Source of the DNA: Bacteroidota bacterium
Lineage (GTDB): Bacteria; Bacteroidota; Bacteroidia; CAILMK01
DNA: 64,000 nt
Direction: 5' to 3'
Assembly: GCA_013288555.1 (NCBI GenBank)
Contig: JABDBQ010000005.1
Span: 1 to 64,000, forward strand
Shown here: positions 17,522-26,863 of the stretch, in pieces
Numbering within the stretch: position 1 is the stretch's first letter
How the letters are laid out: every line of letters starts with the position of its first letter
The notes under the pieces: generated by a model
Seen by the model: only the letters and a program-made list of their open reading frames with translations
The model's database searches: none
Told to the model about the DNA's origin: nothing
Program-made: the position numbers and the translations under genes

Positions 17522-17529
17522 TAAATTTG
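17522..17529 (+). promoter_or_regulatory. -7 box upstream of flippase gene
   Basis: TAAATTTG followed by TCTC matches the Bacteroidota -7 element. It overlaps the longest possible reading frame of the flippase (TTG at 17518), which argues that translation starts further downstream. Confidence 0.45.
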
Positions 17530-17550
17530 TCTCTTTATAATATTTATATT

Positions 17551-18894
17551 TTGATTTCAAATAAGGATTTTAAAGCTAATTTCGGGAAAGAAGGCAAACA
17601 CCGTCTTTTGCTTTCAAATATGTCGTGGCAGGGGATGGAACGAGGAGCCAGGATTCTGGCCGGCGTATTTACTGGAATTTTATTGGCAAGATATCTTGGA
17701 CCTGGGCCACTTGGTATTTATTCCTATGCATTATCCTTCATCCTATTATTTTCACCAATTATTAGCCTGGGATATGATCCTATGCTACCAAGGGATATAC
17801 TTTTTGAAAAAGATAAGTGGAGTGAAATATTAGGCACGTCTATTTTTCTTCGATTTGCCGGAAGTTTGGTTGCTATATTATTCATTTGGGGATTCACACT
17901 ATTTGATACCTCAATGGCAAATGAAACAAGAACAATGATCAGGGTTTTGTCTTTTTCATTTTTGTTTTACCCTTTTAACGTTTTTGATATTTGGTTCAGG
18001 GCAAGTTTAAAATCAAAAAATGCCTCAATTTCCAAGATTATAGCATTAGTTATCGTTAATTGTCTTAAAATCTATTTTATATGGCGAAAAGCGCCGTTGA
18101 TTACATTTGGATGGATATATGTTTGTGAATTTATCGTAAATGGCATACTTCAGTTGGTATTTTACATCCGAACAGAACCATATAAAATTTTTCAGTGGTC
18201 AGCTAATAAAAATCGCATCAGATTTATTTTTCGAGAGTCATGGCCTTTGTTGGTTTCTTCATTTTCTTTCATGATATACAACAGGATAGATCAGATCATG
18301 ATTGGAAATATGCTTGATTCAAAAGAAGTAGGAATATTTGCAGCTGCTGATAAAATCTCAGACATCCCTGTTGCTTTAATAATGGTAGTCAATGGATCTA
18401 TATACCCTTTTCTGGCTGCCAGTTTTAAGAATAATCTTGCTTTTTTTCACCGCCAATACATGTTACTTACTGAACTATATACTTTTATATCTTATTTGAT
18501 GCTCGTAGTTGTTATTTTTGTTGGAGGATGGATCATTTCAATTTATCCACAATCATTTGCCGCGGGAACCTTAGTTTTGAAAATCAATTTCATTGGTCTT
18601 GTATTTGTTTTTAATTCCGGATTGAGAAATTCCTACCTTTCATTATCAGGTAATCAAAGATTTCTTTTATATACAACTCTTGCCTCAGCCATATTAAATA
18701 TTACTCTTAATTTTTTCCTAATTCCGGTATTTGGCATTAACGGGGCTGCCTGGGCTAGTGCCATTTCAGAGTTCACTGCCTTGCTGTTGATGAATGCGGC
18801 CTTTCCGAAAATCCGCTTTGTGTTCCGCGTCCAGATGAAAGGTTTTCTTTTACTAAGTATTTTTGCCAGGAATAAAAATCTCTTGGAGTACTAA
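17551..18894 (+). CDS. Oligosaccharide flippase, Wzx/MVF superfamily
   Basis: A polytopic membrane protein of about 447 aa with 12-14 hydrophobic helices. The N-terminal helix followed by GILLARYLGPGPLGIYSYA is the hallmark of polysaccharide-biosynthesis flippases that move lipid-linked sugar repeats across the inner membrane. YNRIDQIMIGNMLDSKEVGIFAAA in the middle supports the call. The longest frame opens at a TTG at 17518, which would lie in front of the promoter box; I prefer TTG 17551. ATG 17620 would cut into the first helix. The convergent neighbour is an ArnT/GT39-like glycosyltransferase, which fits a glycan role, but no wzy or other polymer genes are nearby. Confidence 0.88.
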   Translation: MISNKDFKANFGKEGKHRLLLSNMSWQGMERGARILAGVFTGILLARYLGPGPLGIYSYALSFILLFSPIISLGYDPMLPRDILFEKDKWSEILGTSIFLRFAGSLVAILFIWGFTLFDTSMANETRTMIRVLSFSFLFYPFNVFDIWFRASLKSKNASISKIIALVIVNCLKIYFIWRKAPLITFGWIYVCEFIVNGILQLVFYIRTEPYKIFQWSANKNRIRFIFRESWPLLVSSFSFMIYNRIDQIMIGNMLDSKEVGIFAAADKISDIPVALIMVVNGSIYPFLAASFKNNLAFFHRQYMLLTELYTFISYLMLVVVIFVGGWIISIYPQSFAAGTLVLKINFIGLVFVFNSGLRNSYLSLSGNQRFLLYTTLASAILNITLNFFLIPVFGINGAAWASAISEFTALLLMNAAFPKIRFVFRVQMKGFLLLSIFARNKNLLEY

Positions 18895-18963
18895 TTTTGA
18901 ATTCAATAATTTTGAGTACGACATTTGACTTTAAAGAATAAAAAATTATTTAAAGAGTCGGAC

Positions 18964-20316
18964 TTAGAATATCCAATCCGCCGTTCTGAAGAAGTAAAAA
19001 TTGAAATCCTGTAGAAGGATAATAGAAAGAATTGCCAATTGTGCCAGCCCAAAGAGATTGCTGTATTTATATTTCTTTGTGACCATGGTTTGAAGTGCAA
19101 GGACTCCGGCAAAAACCATAAATATTAAAGGGATAATAAAATGTCGTGTTTCGATCAAATTGAGGGAAATTATGACATAAAGGCTCAGATAAGCAATATA
19201 AAATGTTTCAAAAAATATTATTTTTCTAAGTTCCTGGAAATCTACTAAAAAAAAAAGAATAAAAGGGAAAATTAATAGAATCCCTGTGTGCCTGAATAGA
19301 ATAAATATTATCTTTAAAGTGCCAATGAAACAGTATTTTATATAAAGTTCAGGATGCCACATAAAGCGTTGAACAAAATGTTTTGGCAAAGATTCGGGTC
19401 CATGTTCAGTAAGATAATCATTACATTGTTTCCAGGAGGCTGACTTGCCGTCTTCGGTCTTTTTTCCTTCGTCCCTTAAAATATTGGTCAATTCAGATTT
19501 TTGCAACCAGGTTACTCCTGTTTTCACTGAATCAGGAGTTTTGTTTTCCAAAGCAATTTTCCCTTTTTCAACTAATGCGGGAGTCTGTTGTAATAAAAAT
19601 ACAGCACAAAATCCAAGGATATAGGCAAAAATGAATAGATATTTTTTAAATGCCGGTCGCTTAATGAAATAAGCTGTAACTGCCAATGCAACAATTGTTG
19701 CCGGGAATATTAATAGGGCTAATGGCCTGATTAATAAAGTACAGGAAAGTACTGCTCCTGATAGCATAAAGTTCCATCCATTATTCCAGGAATTGGCAGT
19801 TTCCCAAATAAATACCGCTATCCATATAAAAAAGGCTGTATAGTACATATCGTCTGAGGCGACGTAAATATATTTTCCGCTTGTGACAATGCCGGGTATC
19901 AATGTTAATATTGCAAAAATGACATAGGGTTTACTAAAGTTAAAAAACTTTACCCCAATATTCCATAAGCCAATGAAAACTGCTAAAGTCGATATAAATG
20001 ATAATATTCTGCCTGAAGTTAATATACTGAAACCAATTCTTGAAATCAGGTTAACAATTATAGTGTATCCGACTGGATTGCCATTTGCCATTTCCTGGTA
20101 AATGCCATTTTTTGAAATGTTTTCTGTAAAAAGCACATAAAAAATTTCGTCTCCCAATGCTTTTGGAGAGATATGCAAAAGTGCCTTAACAATAATTGAC
20201 AGAAAACCTATGAGGAAAATTGAGATAAATATTTGGCCCTTCTTTGTGGAAAAACTCAGGAACTCTTCGAATAAAACCGGCTGCAATTTTAAATTGCTTT
20301 TCCTTATTAAACTCAC
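18964..20316 (-). CDS. ArnT/GT39-like membrane glycosyltransferase
   Basis: A 450-aa integral membrane protein with about ten hydrophobic helices. The first periplasmic loop contains the acidic motif GDEIFYVLF (about residues 54-62), as in GT-C enzymes of the PMT/ArnT class that use polyprenyl-phosphate sugars. Substrate is not predictable. The start is a GTG at 20316, preceded by AAAGG. It lies 22 bases downstream of the T9SS-exported protein gene in the same direction, so they may be co-transcribed. Glycosylation of that exported protein is possible but inference. Confidence 0.75.
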   Translation of the reverse strand: MSLIRKSNLKLQPVLFEEFLSFSTKKGQIFISIFLIGFLSIIVKALLHISPKALGDEIFYVLFTENISKNGIYQEMANGNPVGYTIIVNLISRIGFSILTSGRILSFISTLAVFIGLWNIGVKFFNFSKPYVIFAILTLIPGIVTSGKYIYVASDDMYYTAFFIWIAVFIWETANSWNNGWNFMLSGAVLSCTLLIRPLALLIFPATIVALAVTAYFIKRPAFKKYLFIFAYILGFCAVFLLQQTPALVEKGKIALENKTPDSVKTGVTWLQKSELTNILRDEGKKTEDGKSASWKQCNDYLTEHGPESLPKHFVQRFMWHPELYIKYCFIGTLKIIFILFRHTGILLIFPFILFFLVDFQELRKIIFFETFYIAYLSLYVIISLNLIETRHFIIPLIFMVFAGVLALQTMVTKKYKYSNLFGLAQLAILSIILLQDFNFYFFRTADWIF

Positions 20317-20338
20317 CTTTAGATGCTTAAATATATTA

Positions 20339-22894
20339 TCATAGATATAAGATTTTCATTGTCTTCAGCTCTTCACCATCTATTAGATACCTTACAAAAT
20401 AAACGCCCGGTTTAAAATCCGGAATTTCGGTATTTAATGATATTGTGTAAAAGCCCACGCACTGAATTTGATGGACAAGCATCGCCTTCTCATTTCCAAA
20501 CACATCATAAAGAGCGATTTGTATAGATGACGATTGTGTCAGTTGATATGTTATATCACAAGATTCATGAAAGGGATTGGGACTAGCTGATATTTCGTTA
20601 ACTACAGGTTTTTGATATTCAATTCCTGCATTGGAAATATCTATAAGTTCCTCTACACTGTCATAACATCCATTTGCATCCTGAACAAATAACGTTACCG
20701 GATAAATACCATTGTGATTATAAGTATGTGATGGTTTTAAAATTGCAGAAGAATCCCCATCGCCAAATGCCCATTCGTACTTTCGATAGCTGGTATCATC
20801 TGCTGTAAAACTATAACTCGCTCCGCTTGAATGATATGAAAATGATGAATATGATATGGGTAGCGGTTTTATCTGGTGGGAGACTGTATCAGTACATCCA
20901 ATAGAATCTATTGATTCTAAAACTGTTGTATAAACTGTGTCAATATAAAAAATATGTGAAGTGTCTTTCGCAGAAATGCTGGCGCCATCGCCGAAATTCC
21001 ATTGGTAGTTTAAGTTCCGATAGGTTTTGGTGGTTATTTTCAGGGCAAGAGGCCTGTCTGCACAGGCCAGAGAAAATGTAAATGACGGCTTAGGTGCGGA
21101 AATGACGTGCTCATAAAATGAGACTGTGTCATTTGTTATATTCTGATTGCTATCTATCTTTATAAAAACAGATACTTTATATATTCCTGTATCCTTGATA
21201 TTTAATTGAATAGGAAATGATAAAGTATCGGTACTATCAGATTTTATGGTCATCGGAGCTTTATATGCAAGACCCGAGTCCGCAGTCCCCCAAATCTTAT
21301 AATAAAACGCAATATTTTTTTCGCTGTCAGCGCCAAAATTTGTAATTATTGAATGTATCAAAAGGGTTGTATTTATATTTTTGCATATGGCCAAGCTGTA
21401 GACTTTAATACTGTCTATACCAAGGTCATGTTTTACAATCAGTTCATTAGCGCCAATGTCAGGATGATTTTTATCTCTCAGTTTTCCGTCAATATCATCC
21501 TTAACCAGTTTAAATGGAATACCTTTTCCATGCAGAACCAATGTATTGGTATGCAGGTTATTGGGGCTGACAAAAGAAGGCAAAACCGAGATATTATTAA
21601 TTTCCTGCGGATCTATTGATTTTAATGATGCCACGTTGCTTATCTCCGTATCCTTCCCGCTTGAGTTACCTGAAGGGTTCCATAAAATCATTCCCTGGTT
21701 GCCAAAATAGTTGTTATAATTCAATGAATCAGTTGTAAATGAAAAGGAATTGAGAAAGCAAGCCGCATTTTTTCCTGATTTATTTGCAAAATCGTTATTT
21801 AGTATTCTCACTGTATCTCCTGCAAGGTCAAAATACAAGGGAAATGCATAAGCAGATATTGATGTATCAACTAAAACTGTGTTATAAACGATATCTGTGA
21901 AATTGACTGCTTCAAGATCCAACCCTCTGATTATATTTTTAGATGAATGGCTGTGGAGTGAAATCATATTGTCTGCAACCAGAATTTTTGAGGTGTCATG
22001 AACAGGGCCTCCCGGTGAGAGATATATGTTAACAGAATGAAGATAGACTCCCGTTAAAATAGCTGAATCTTCAAGGGTAATAATATTGTTTTTTATGATT
22101 GCAGGCCCTTTTAGCTGATATAAATCTATTCCTGTTGATGTGACATTAAAATTGCCGGATATTCTGTTTCCGGTTATGCTGATGTTAGTTTGCTTAACGG
22201 CATAAATAGGTTTAACCACATTAAAGAATATATTGTTATGGATAACACAATTGCTGTCGGTATCTCCGTTATAATTTGAAATATGGATTCCATTACCGGT
22301 ATTTTTGAATGCATTACTTATAAAACTATCATTTGAGGTGTGAACGTCAAGATCGCTCACAGCCGATGAAAAATTATCATTCCCTGCTATAACATTGTTT
22401 TCAAACTTGATATGACTTGCCGATGAAAGGTATATTACGTTGCCGCCGGCGGGTCTTAAAAATGACATCCCTTTAAAATGGATATTCCGGGTAGATTTAA
22501 TATACACGAGGTAATTGGTACTGGCAGTTCCACCCGATGTCGAGTCCACAAGGATCACTTTCGAACTATCCCTGGAAGCTGATTGAAATGAGACCGTATT
22601 TGTTCCTGAAAGACCGTTGATATAGGTTATCAGAAGCTGTCCCGGATAAATTCCATTTGCAACATCAAAGCTGACCGGACCGCTCACACCTTTGCCATTT
22701 GATGGGCCATGATCTGTTCGCGTCCCTGATTCCATATCGCTGACTGCTGAAAGGAAATTGAGATAATTGGTTGCTGATACAGGACTTGAAGGGTTGATGG
22801 TATAACTGCCTTTTAACTGGGCAGATATTTGTCCGATACATAATAGCATGCAAAAATTGAATGCCAGCACAAATATCTTTATTTTGATACGCAT
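20339..22894 (-). CDS. T9SS-exported beta-helix/PKD repeat protein
   Basis: An 851-aa secreted protein. A signal peptide (residues 1-25, ending ISAQ) precedes a long segment (about 60-430) of Asn-rich repeating units typical of right-handed parallel beta-helix proteins. A CARDB-like beta domain (about 490-600) and two PKD domains follow, marked by NWFGDG-type cores YQWNFGDGAS and YEWAFGDGDSS. The last 80 residues, from SASPNPFHESCDITY to the terminal MKILYL, form a type A T9SS sorting domain. It should therefore be exported by the Por machinery and anchored or released at the surface. Ligand binding or polysaccharide lyase activity cannot be decided. Confidence 0.85.
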   Translation of the reverse strand: MRIKIKIFVLAFNFCMLLCIGQISAQLKGSYTINPSSPVSATNYLNFLSAVSDMESGTRTDHGPSNGKGVSGPVSFDVANGIYPGQLLITYINGLSGTNTVSFQSASRDSSKVILVDSTSGGTASTNYLVYIKSTRNIHFKGMSFLRPAGGNVIYLSSASHIKFENNVIAGNDNFSSAVSDLDVHTSNDSFISNAFKNTGNGIHISNYNGDTDSNCVIHNNIFFNVVKPIYAVKQTNISITGNRISGNFNVTSTGIDLYQLKGPAIIKNNIITLEDSAILTGVYLHSVNIYLSPGGPVHDTSKILVADNMISLHSHSSKNIIRGLDLEAVNFTDIVYNTVLVDTSISAYAFPLYFDLAGDTVRILNNDFANKSGKNAACFLNSFSFTTDSLNYNNYFGNQGMILWNPSGNSSGKDTEISNVASLKSIDPQEINNISVLPSFVSPNNLHTNTLVLHGKGIPFKLVKDDIDGKLRDKNHPDIGANELIVKHDLGIDSIKVYSLAICKNINTTLLIHSIITNFGADSEKNIAFYYKIWGTADSGLAYKAPMTIKSDSTDTLSFPIQLNIKDTGIYKVSVFIKIDSNQNITNDTVSFYEHVISAPKPSFTFSLACADRPLALKITTKTYRNLNYQWNFGDGASISAKDTSHIFYIDTVYTTVLESIDSIGCTDTVSHQIKPLPISYSSFSYHSSGASYSFTADDTSYRKYEWAFGDGDSSAILKPSHTYNHNGIYPVTLFVQDANGCYDSVEELIDISNAGIEYQKPVVNEISASPNPFHESCDITYQLTQSSSIQIALYDVFGNEKAMLVHQIQCVGFYTISLNTEIPDFKPGVYFVRYLIDGEELKTMKILYL

Positions 22895-22982
22895 CTTGAA
22901 TAATTAACCAGGTGCAAGCTAATAAAAAAAGCCGGAGAAGAAAATTTTCGGCCTGATGTACTTCTTGAAACTACATCTTTCC

Positions 22983-22990
22983 TATATTTG
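22983..22990 (+). promoter_or_regulatory. -7 box upstream of tRNA-Asn
   Basis: TATATTTG followed by CACC lies about 50 bases before the tRNA-Asn gene. The same sequence, TATATTTG then C, also precedes tRNA-Leu at 54431, which strengthens both calls. A TTG at 22965-22967 is a little too close to be an ideal -33 element. Confidence 0.65.
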
Positions 22991-23041
22991 CACCTCTTTA
23001 ATCGAAAAAGGATAAACACTTATAATGATTAATGATTAAAT

Positions 23042-23115
23042 TCCTCAGTAGCTCAGTTGGTTAGAGCATCTGACTGTTAATCAGAGGGTCCCTGGTTCAA
23101 GTCCAGGCTGGGGAG
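23042..23115 (+). tRNA. tRNA-Asn(GTT)
   Basis: A 74-nt tRNA. Acceptor arms TCCTCAG and CTGGGGA pair with one G-T wobble. The D arm has AGCTCAGTTGGTTAGAGC, the anticodon stem-loop is TCTGA-CTGTTAA-TCAGA with anticodon GTT, and the T arm is CCTGG-TTCAAGT-CCAGG. The discriminator base is G and the 3' CCA is not encoded. A strong intrinsic terminator begins 5 bases downstream, so it is probably a single-gene transcript. Confidence 0.97.
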
Positions 23116-23120
23116 CAAAA

Positions 23121-23146
23121 GCCGGGAAAATTTCCCGGCTTTTTTT
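23121..23146 (+). terminator. Intrinsic terminator of tRNA-Asn
   Basis: GCCGGGAAA (23121-23129) pairs with TTTCCCGGC (23131-23139), followed by seven T residues (23140-23146). A run of four A residues in front could let it work weakly on the opposite strand for the convergent gene at 23231-24127. Confidence 0.92.
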
Positions 23147-23230
23147 ATAATGTACTATTTTTATATAATCAGGAGTCTTTCTTCAAGTATTTACATACTG
23201 ATTCCTAAACACTGACTCCTAACCCATGAC

Positions 23231-24127
23231 TTATAAAAATTTCCTGTATACCAGTTCGGTAAATTCTTCAACCATGGGATTGTTGTCATCCCAGCCATGT
23301 CTTTTTGCTATTTCACTCTGTATATAGAATTTGGCTTCGGAAAAATTGGTACAACTATTCAAAAACGACAAAGTCTTTTTGAATTCTTTGTCATCTCCGC
23401 CAAAAAGTCCATTTGTAAATGCAATTTTCTGGTTTAGCGCCATAGCAGATTTAAGATCATTAATGGGGCCAAGTTTCATTTTATCAGCCAGCGTTTTACG
23501 GGATTCCCCACCTTGGGCAAGTTTTTCATTTAATGATTCAGGGGTTTTGGCACTGTCCTGAAGCTTTTCGTTCAGGGTTCGCTCAGCCGAAGGCGGTCTC
23601 ATCGGATTTGCAGTTATTCTATTTCCTGATATCCGTGCCGCTTCCTCTGCAATATCCTCTTCTTCAGTTTTTTGATCTATTAATTTTGTAAAATCTACCA
23701 TTTCTCCTTTTGGGGCTGGTTCGGGATTTTCCCTCCTTCGTTCCGACTCGAGTTTTGCTGCCTCTGCTTCCAGGCGTTTTAATCTTTCTTTACGGGTAGT
23801 GGCATCTGCATTTGCCTTTTTTAGCTCTGATTCAGGCTTATCAGTAGGTTCTGAATTGATTGACTCGTTTTCTTTGGGTTTAACCGTTTCAGCGGTCTCT
23901 TTGATAATTACATGTTCTTCTTTGCTCACTTGAGAATGAACAAGAGCCGAAGCATACATACCCGACCGGTAACTCTGAAGGAGATTGTAAACGTTAATAA
24001 TCTGTTGATTCAATAAAGCAATTTCTATTTCTATGGAATCAGATTTTGAAGCTGCCAGCCTGATTCGGGTACCTTCAATTTCCTTAAGGTTGTAAATGAT
24101 ATTATTCAAGGCTTCTTTTTTATCCAT
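23231..24127 (-). CDS. Conserved Bacteroidota hypothetical protein
   Basis: A 298-aa soluble protein with three parts: a helical N-terminus (1-60), a long charged, low-complexity and coiled-coil middle (about 75-200, rich in Glu, Lys, Pro), and a compact C-terminal domain (about 205-298). The C-terminal part reads LGPINDLKSAMALNQKIAF, then LFGGDDKEF and a Trp-Asp segment. It matches a C-terminal module I recognise from uncharacterised proteins across Bacteroidota (INDRFLFINELFNGD-like), for which no function is known. Minus-strand TATTTTTG at 24151-24144 is a plausible promoter box. It is divergent from tdk. Confidence 0.75.
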   Translation of the reverse strand: MDKKEALNNIIYNLKEIEGTRIRLAASKSDSIEIEIALLNQQIINVYNLLQSYRSGMYASALVHSQVSKEEHVIIKETAETVKPKENESINSEPTDKPESELKKANADATTRKERLKRLEAEAAKLESERRRENPEPAPKGEMVDFTKLIDQKTEEEDIAEEAARISGNRITANPMRPPSAERTLNEKLQDSAKTPESLNEKLAQGGESRKTLADKMKLGPINDLKSAMALNQKIAFTNGLFGGDDKEFKKTLSFLNSCTNFSEAKFYIQSEIAKRHGWDDNNPMVEEFTELVYRKFL

Positions 24128-24143
24128 CTTTTTAAATTTGTTT

Positions 24144-24151
24144 CAAAAATA
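24144..24151 (-). promoter_or_regulatory. -7 box upstream of conserved hypothetical
   Basis: The minus strand reads TATTTTTG, matching TAnnTTTG, 16 bases before the ATG at 24127. Confidence 0.4.
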
Positions 24152-24208
24152 GAATATATTGCCTGTTTTGCATGAAGGTTTATAAATCTTGTGCTCATAT
24201 TTATAAAG

Positions 24209-24781
24209 ATGTCTAAGGATTCAGAGAAAACAGTTGTGAGTAGAATAGGTAGCATTGAGGTGATATGTGGCCCGATGTTTTCAGGGAAAACAGAAGAATT
24301 GCTGCGCAGGTTAAGAAGAGCAACGTACGCCAACCAGAGAATTGCAATTTTTAAACCTGTAATTGACGTGAGATACAGCGAATTGAATATTGTTTCACAC
24401 GATTCCAATTTTTATCCTTCCCTAATGATTTCCAAGGCTTCCGATATTTTGAAAAATAAAGGTACTTCTCAGATAGTTGCATTGGATGAAGCACAGTTTT
24501 TTGATGATTTATTGCCTGAAATTTTAGAAAACCTGGCCCAGGAGGGAATCAGGGTTATTGTTTCTGGACTGGATATGGATTATATTGGTAAACCCTTTGG
24601 CCCGATGCCTGAATTGCTTGCACTTGCTGATAATGTTAGCAAGCTAACTGCCATTTGTCTGGTGTGTGGTGCAGAGGCCACCCATACATTTCGCAAAACA
24701 AAAGGTAACCAAAGGATCATGATAGGAGCCAAGGATCTTTATGAGCCCCGATGCCGCAAATGCTTTTACGAAATTAAATAG
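24209..24781 (+). CDS. tdk: Thymidine kinase (type II)
   Basis: This 190-aa enzyme phosphorylates thymidine to dTMP in nucleotide salvage. Walker A is GPMFSGKTEELLRR, the DEAQFF motif (in VALDEAQFF) provides the catalytic acid and Mg site, and a zinc ribbon is formed by CLVCGAEATHTF and CRKC near the C-terminus. I choose the ATG at 24209; an in-frame GTG at 24191 adds six non-conserved residues. It is divergent from the hypothetical gene at 23231-24127. Confidence 0.96.
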   Translation: MSKDSEKTVVSRIGSIEVICGPMFSGKTEELLRRLRRATYANQRIAIFKPVIDVRYSELNIVSHDSNFYPSLMISKASDILKNKGTSQIVALDEAQFFDDLLPEILENLAQEGIRVIVSGLDMDYIGKPFGPMPELLALADNVSKLTAICLVCGAEATHTFRKTKGNQRIMIGAKDLYEPRCRKCFYEIK

Positions 24782-24937
24782 AATAAGTGGGTTAAACCTG
24801 GGTCAAATAAAAGTGATGCAATGTATATTTTGATTGGATTACATACCGTGAAAATGATATTGGGTTTAATTTCCGGAACTAATTAATAAAATAGATGTTT
24901 AAACATTTAATTTAACAAATCATTAAAGAATCGATTT

Positions 24938-25645
24938 ATGAAACAGGCATTATATAAATCAGGTAGTAGGGGAGAAGCAGATCATGGATGGCTAAAATCC
25001 CGTTTCAGCTTCAGTTTTGCAGATTATTTTGAGCCATCCAGGGTTCATTTTGGTTTGCTCAGGGTATTAAATGATGATACTATCGCAGCGGGAACAGGTT
25101 TTGGCGCCCATCCTCATGACAATATGGAAATAATAACCATAGTGTTAAAGGGGGAAGTCCTGCACAAGGACAATACTGGAACCAATACAAGTATAAAGGA
25201 AGGCGAAGTACAGATTATGTCAGCGGGTATGGGAATCGTTCATTCCGAACATGCATCCAAAGATGGAGAATTGCAATTGCTTCAAATCTGGATATTCCCG
25301 AAAGAACGAAACATCAAGCCACGATATGATCAGAAATTATTTGAGGGGAATGGAAAAACAGAAGATTTTTTGACCCTGGTATCTCCTGAAAAATCAGATA
25401 ATACTTTATGGATCAACCAGGATGCATGGCTGTCAATCGGAAAATTTGAAAAAGAGACGAATGTAAAATATCATGTCAATAAAACTGGTAATGGTGTATT
25501 CGTGTTTATAATTGAGGGAGGCGCTACTGTAGGTGAGGCAATCCTTGATAAAAGAGACGCTATAGGCGTATCTGAAATTAGTGATTTAGAATTAAAAGTT
25601 ATTGCGGGGTCGGAGATATTGTTAATAGAAGTACCGATGAACTGA
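24938..25645 (+). CDS. Pirin-like bicupin protein
   Basis: A 235-aa bicupin of the pirin/YhaK group. Metal-binding His residues appear in GAHPHDNMEI and GIVHSEHAS of the first cupin, and the second cupin (about 150-235) has degenerated metal ligands, as usual. Related E. coli YhhW-type proteins show quercetin 2,3-dioxygenase activity in vitro, but physiological substrates are unclear. The 156 bases before it hold no clear promoter box. Confidence 0.9.
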   Translation: MKQALYKSGSRGEADHGWLKSRFSFSFADYFEPSRVHFGLLRVLNDDTIAAGTGFGAHPHDNMEIITIVLKGEVLHKDNTGTNTSIKEGEVQIMSAGMGIVHSEHASKDGELQLLQIWIFPKERNIKPRYDQKLFEGNGKTEDFLTLVSPEKSDNTLWINQDAWLSIGKFEKETNVKYHVNKTGNGVFVFIIEGGATVGEAILDKRDAIGVSEISDLELKVIAGSEILLIEVPMN

Positions 25646-25665
25646 TATTATTTTGGCATTTCGAT

Positions 25666-25673
25666 TATATTTG
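25666..25673 (+). promoter_or_regulatory. -7 box upstream of thioredoxin-fold gene
   Basis: TATATTTG, 22 bases before the ATG at 25696, matches TAnnTTTG. An overlapping TATTTGCC just downstream gives a second, less perfect reading. Confidence 0.45.
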
Positions 25674-25695
25674 TATTTGCCAAAATATAATTCGC

Positions 25696-26157
25696 ATGAA
25701 AAGGATACATAGTTTAGTAATAGGTATAGCATTGTGCATATTGCAGTCTGCTGCTTTATTTGCGCAAACTAACAAAAATATGGGTCAAGCTGATGTAGGC
25801 ACAACTGATACCGCGAAGCAGATTCACTGGGTTCAAGGCAAAGAGCTTGATTTTGAAGACTCTGTACGAAAATTAAAGAAACCTGCTTTTTTGTATATTT
25901 ATATAAACGGCTGGACAGATGTAGCGAAGTTTAATGATAATGTATTGTCTGACAGTAATATAATAAAATATATAAACGCTAATTTTATGGCATACAAGGT
26001 AGATCTGGAGTATGATTCGCCTAATGCCATGAAATTCATGATAGATAAGGTCCCCGCCATTATCTTGTTCGACAAAGATGGCAAGGAAAAAGCTAATTTG
26101 CAGGGATATTACAATTCAGCTGCGTTTAAGAAATTCCTGCAACAGGGATTAAAATAA
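25696..26157 (+). CDS. Periplasmic thioredoxin-fold protein lacking CxxC
   Basis: A 153-aa protein with a signal peptide (about residues 1-23, ending LFAQ). The thioredoxin-like domain keeps the central strand YIYINGWTDVAKF, the cis-Pro turn KVPAIILFDKDGKE and the C-terminal helix. The position where thioredoxins carry WCxxC reads GWTDVAK, so both redox Cys are missing and disulfide exchange is not possible. It resembles the non-redox thioredoxin-fold proteins often found in Bacteroidota periplasm. A binding or chaperone role is inference. Confidence 0.8.
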   Translation: MKRIHSLVIGIALCILQSAALFAQTNKNMGQADVGTTDTAKQIHWVQGKELDFEDSVRKLKKPAFLYIYINGWTDVAKFNDNVLSDSNIIKYINANFMAYKVDLEYDSPNAMKFMIDKVPAIILFDKDGKEKANLQGYYNSAAFKKFLQQGLK

Positions 26158-26253
26158 TAATTTAATCCTAATGTGGATAAGTGGATAATAACTTATCCTG
26201 CTTTGATCTTAATTCAGATTGTTTTCAATACCATTGTGTAATATTTTACACTG

Positions 26254-26835
26254 ATGCGTCATAGACCAATTCAATTTGTTGTAATTCACGTAATTTGCTT
26301 TATATCTGCGTTTCATCCCATAAAATCATTTAGTCAGGATCTGGATAAAGATCCTGTTTTAAGAGATACGGCCAATGTTTTCTATAAACAGTTATCCTTG
26401 GTGCTCAGGCAAATAAATTCAAATTTTGATAAAGCTAAAGATTCCCTTGTAGATTCTGTAGGGCAACTTACCTGGACCTGCAAAGACAAATATAAAATGG
26501 CCGGTGCTAGAAGTTGTGAAATTTACCAGAGAGGCAATATGTCTATGTATGCTGCTTTTTATCTGGCCCGTGATTCAAAAAACGCACTTGAAGCAAGCTA
26601 TCATAATCTTGTTCAGCAATTAAAAGATTGCATGGGCACCAGTTATGTTTATAAGGAACAGAAAACCAGCACAGGAGAACAATTATTGGGGAAGAGAAAT
26701 TTTGAATGTGAAATGAAACCCGGTTCAGATTCGGTAAAAGATCAGGCTGATATGCTTGTATCCGTGCAAAAAGATACCCAAACGGGTAATTATGAATTGA
26801 TTCTGCAAATACAGAAACATCGTGGGTATTACTGA
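26254..26835 (+). CDS. Secreted hypothetical protein
   Basis: A 193-aa protein with a hydrophobic leader (about residues 5-28, ending KSFSQ). The mature part is mostly helical and polar, with three Cys (in LTWTCKDKYK, RSCEIYQ and DCMGTSY, plus one in FECEMKP making four) that could form two disulfides in the periplasm. I recognise no family. It lies 96 bases after the thioredoxin-fold gene in the same direction and could share a transcript. It converges with the metallophosphoesterase gene. Confidence 0.7.
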   Translation: MRHRPIQFVVIHVICFISAFHPIKSFSQDLDKDPVLRDTANVFYKQLSLVLRQINSNFDKAKDSLVDSVGQLTWTCKDKYKMAGARSCEIYQRGNMSMYAAFYLARDSKNALEASYHNLVQQLKDCMGTSYVYKEQKTSTGEQLLGKRNFECEMKPGSDSVKDQADMLVSVQKDTQTGNYELILQIQKHRGYY

Positions 26836-26863
26836 AATAAAACTCTGATAGGCTGAATGACCT

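Noticed and set aside
22925..22946. Possible terminator AAAAAAAGCCGGAGAAG...TTCGGC upstream of tRNA-Asn
   Set aside because: Only about 4-5 pairs form once mismatches are counted, and no minus-strand gene ends there.
24106..24408. 101-aa minus-strand frame across the tdk start
   Set aside because: Antisense to the conserved P-loop of thymidine kinase; a composition shadow.
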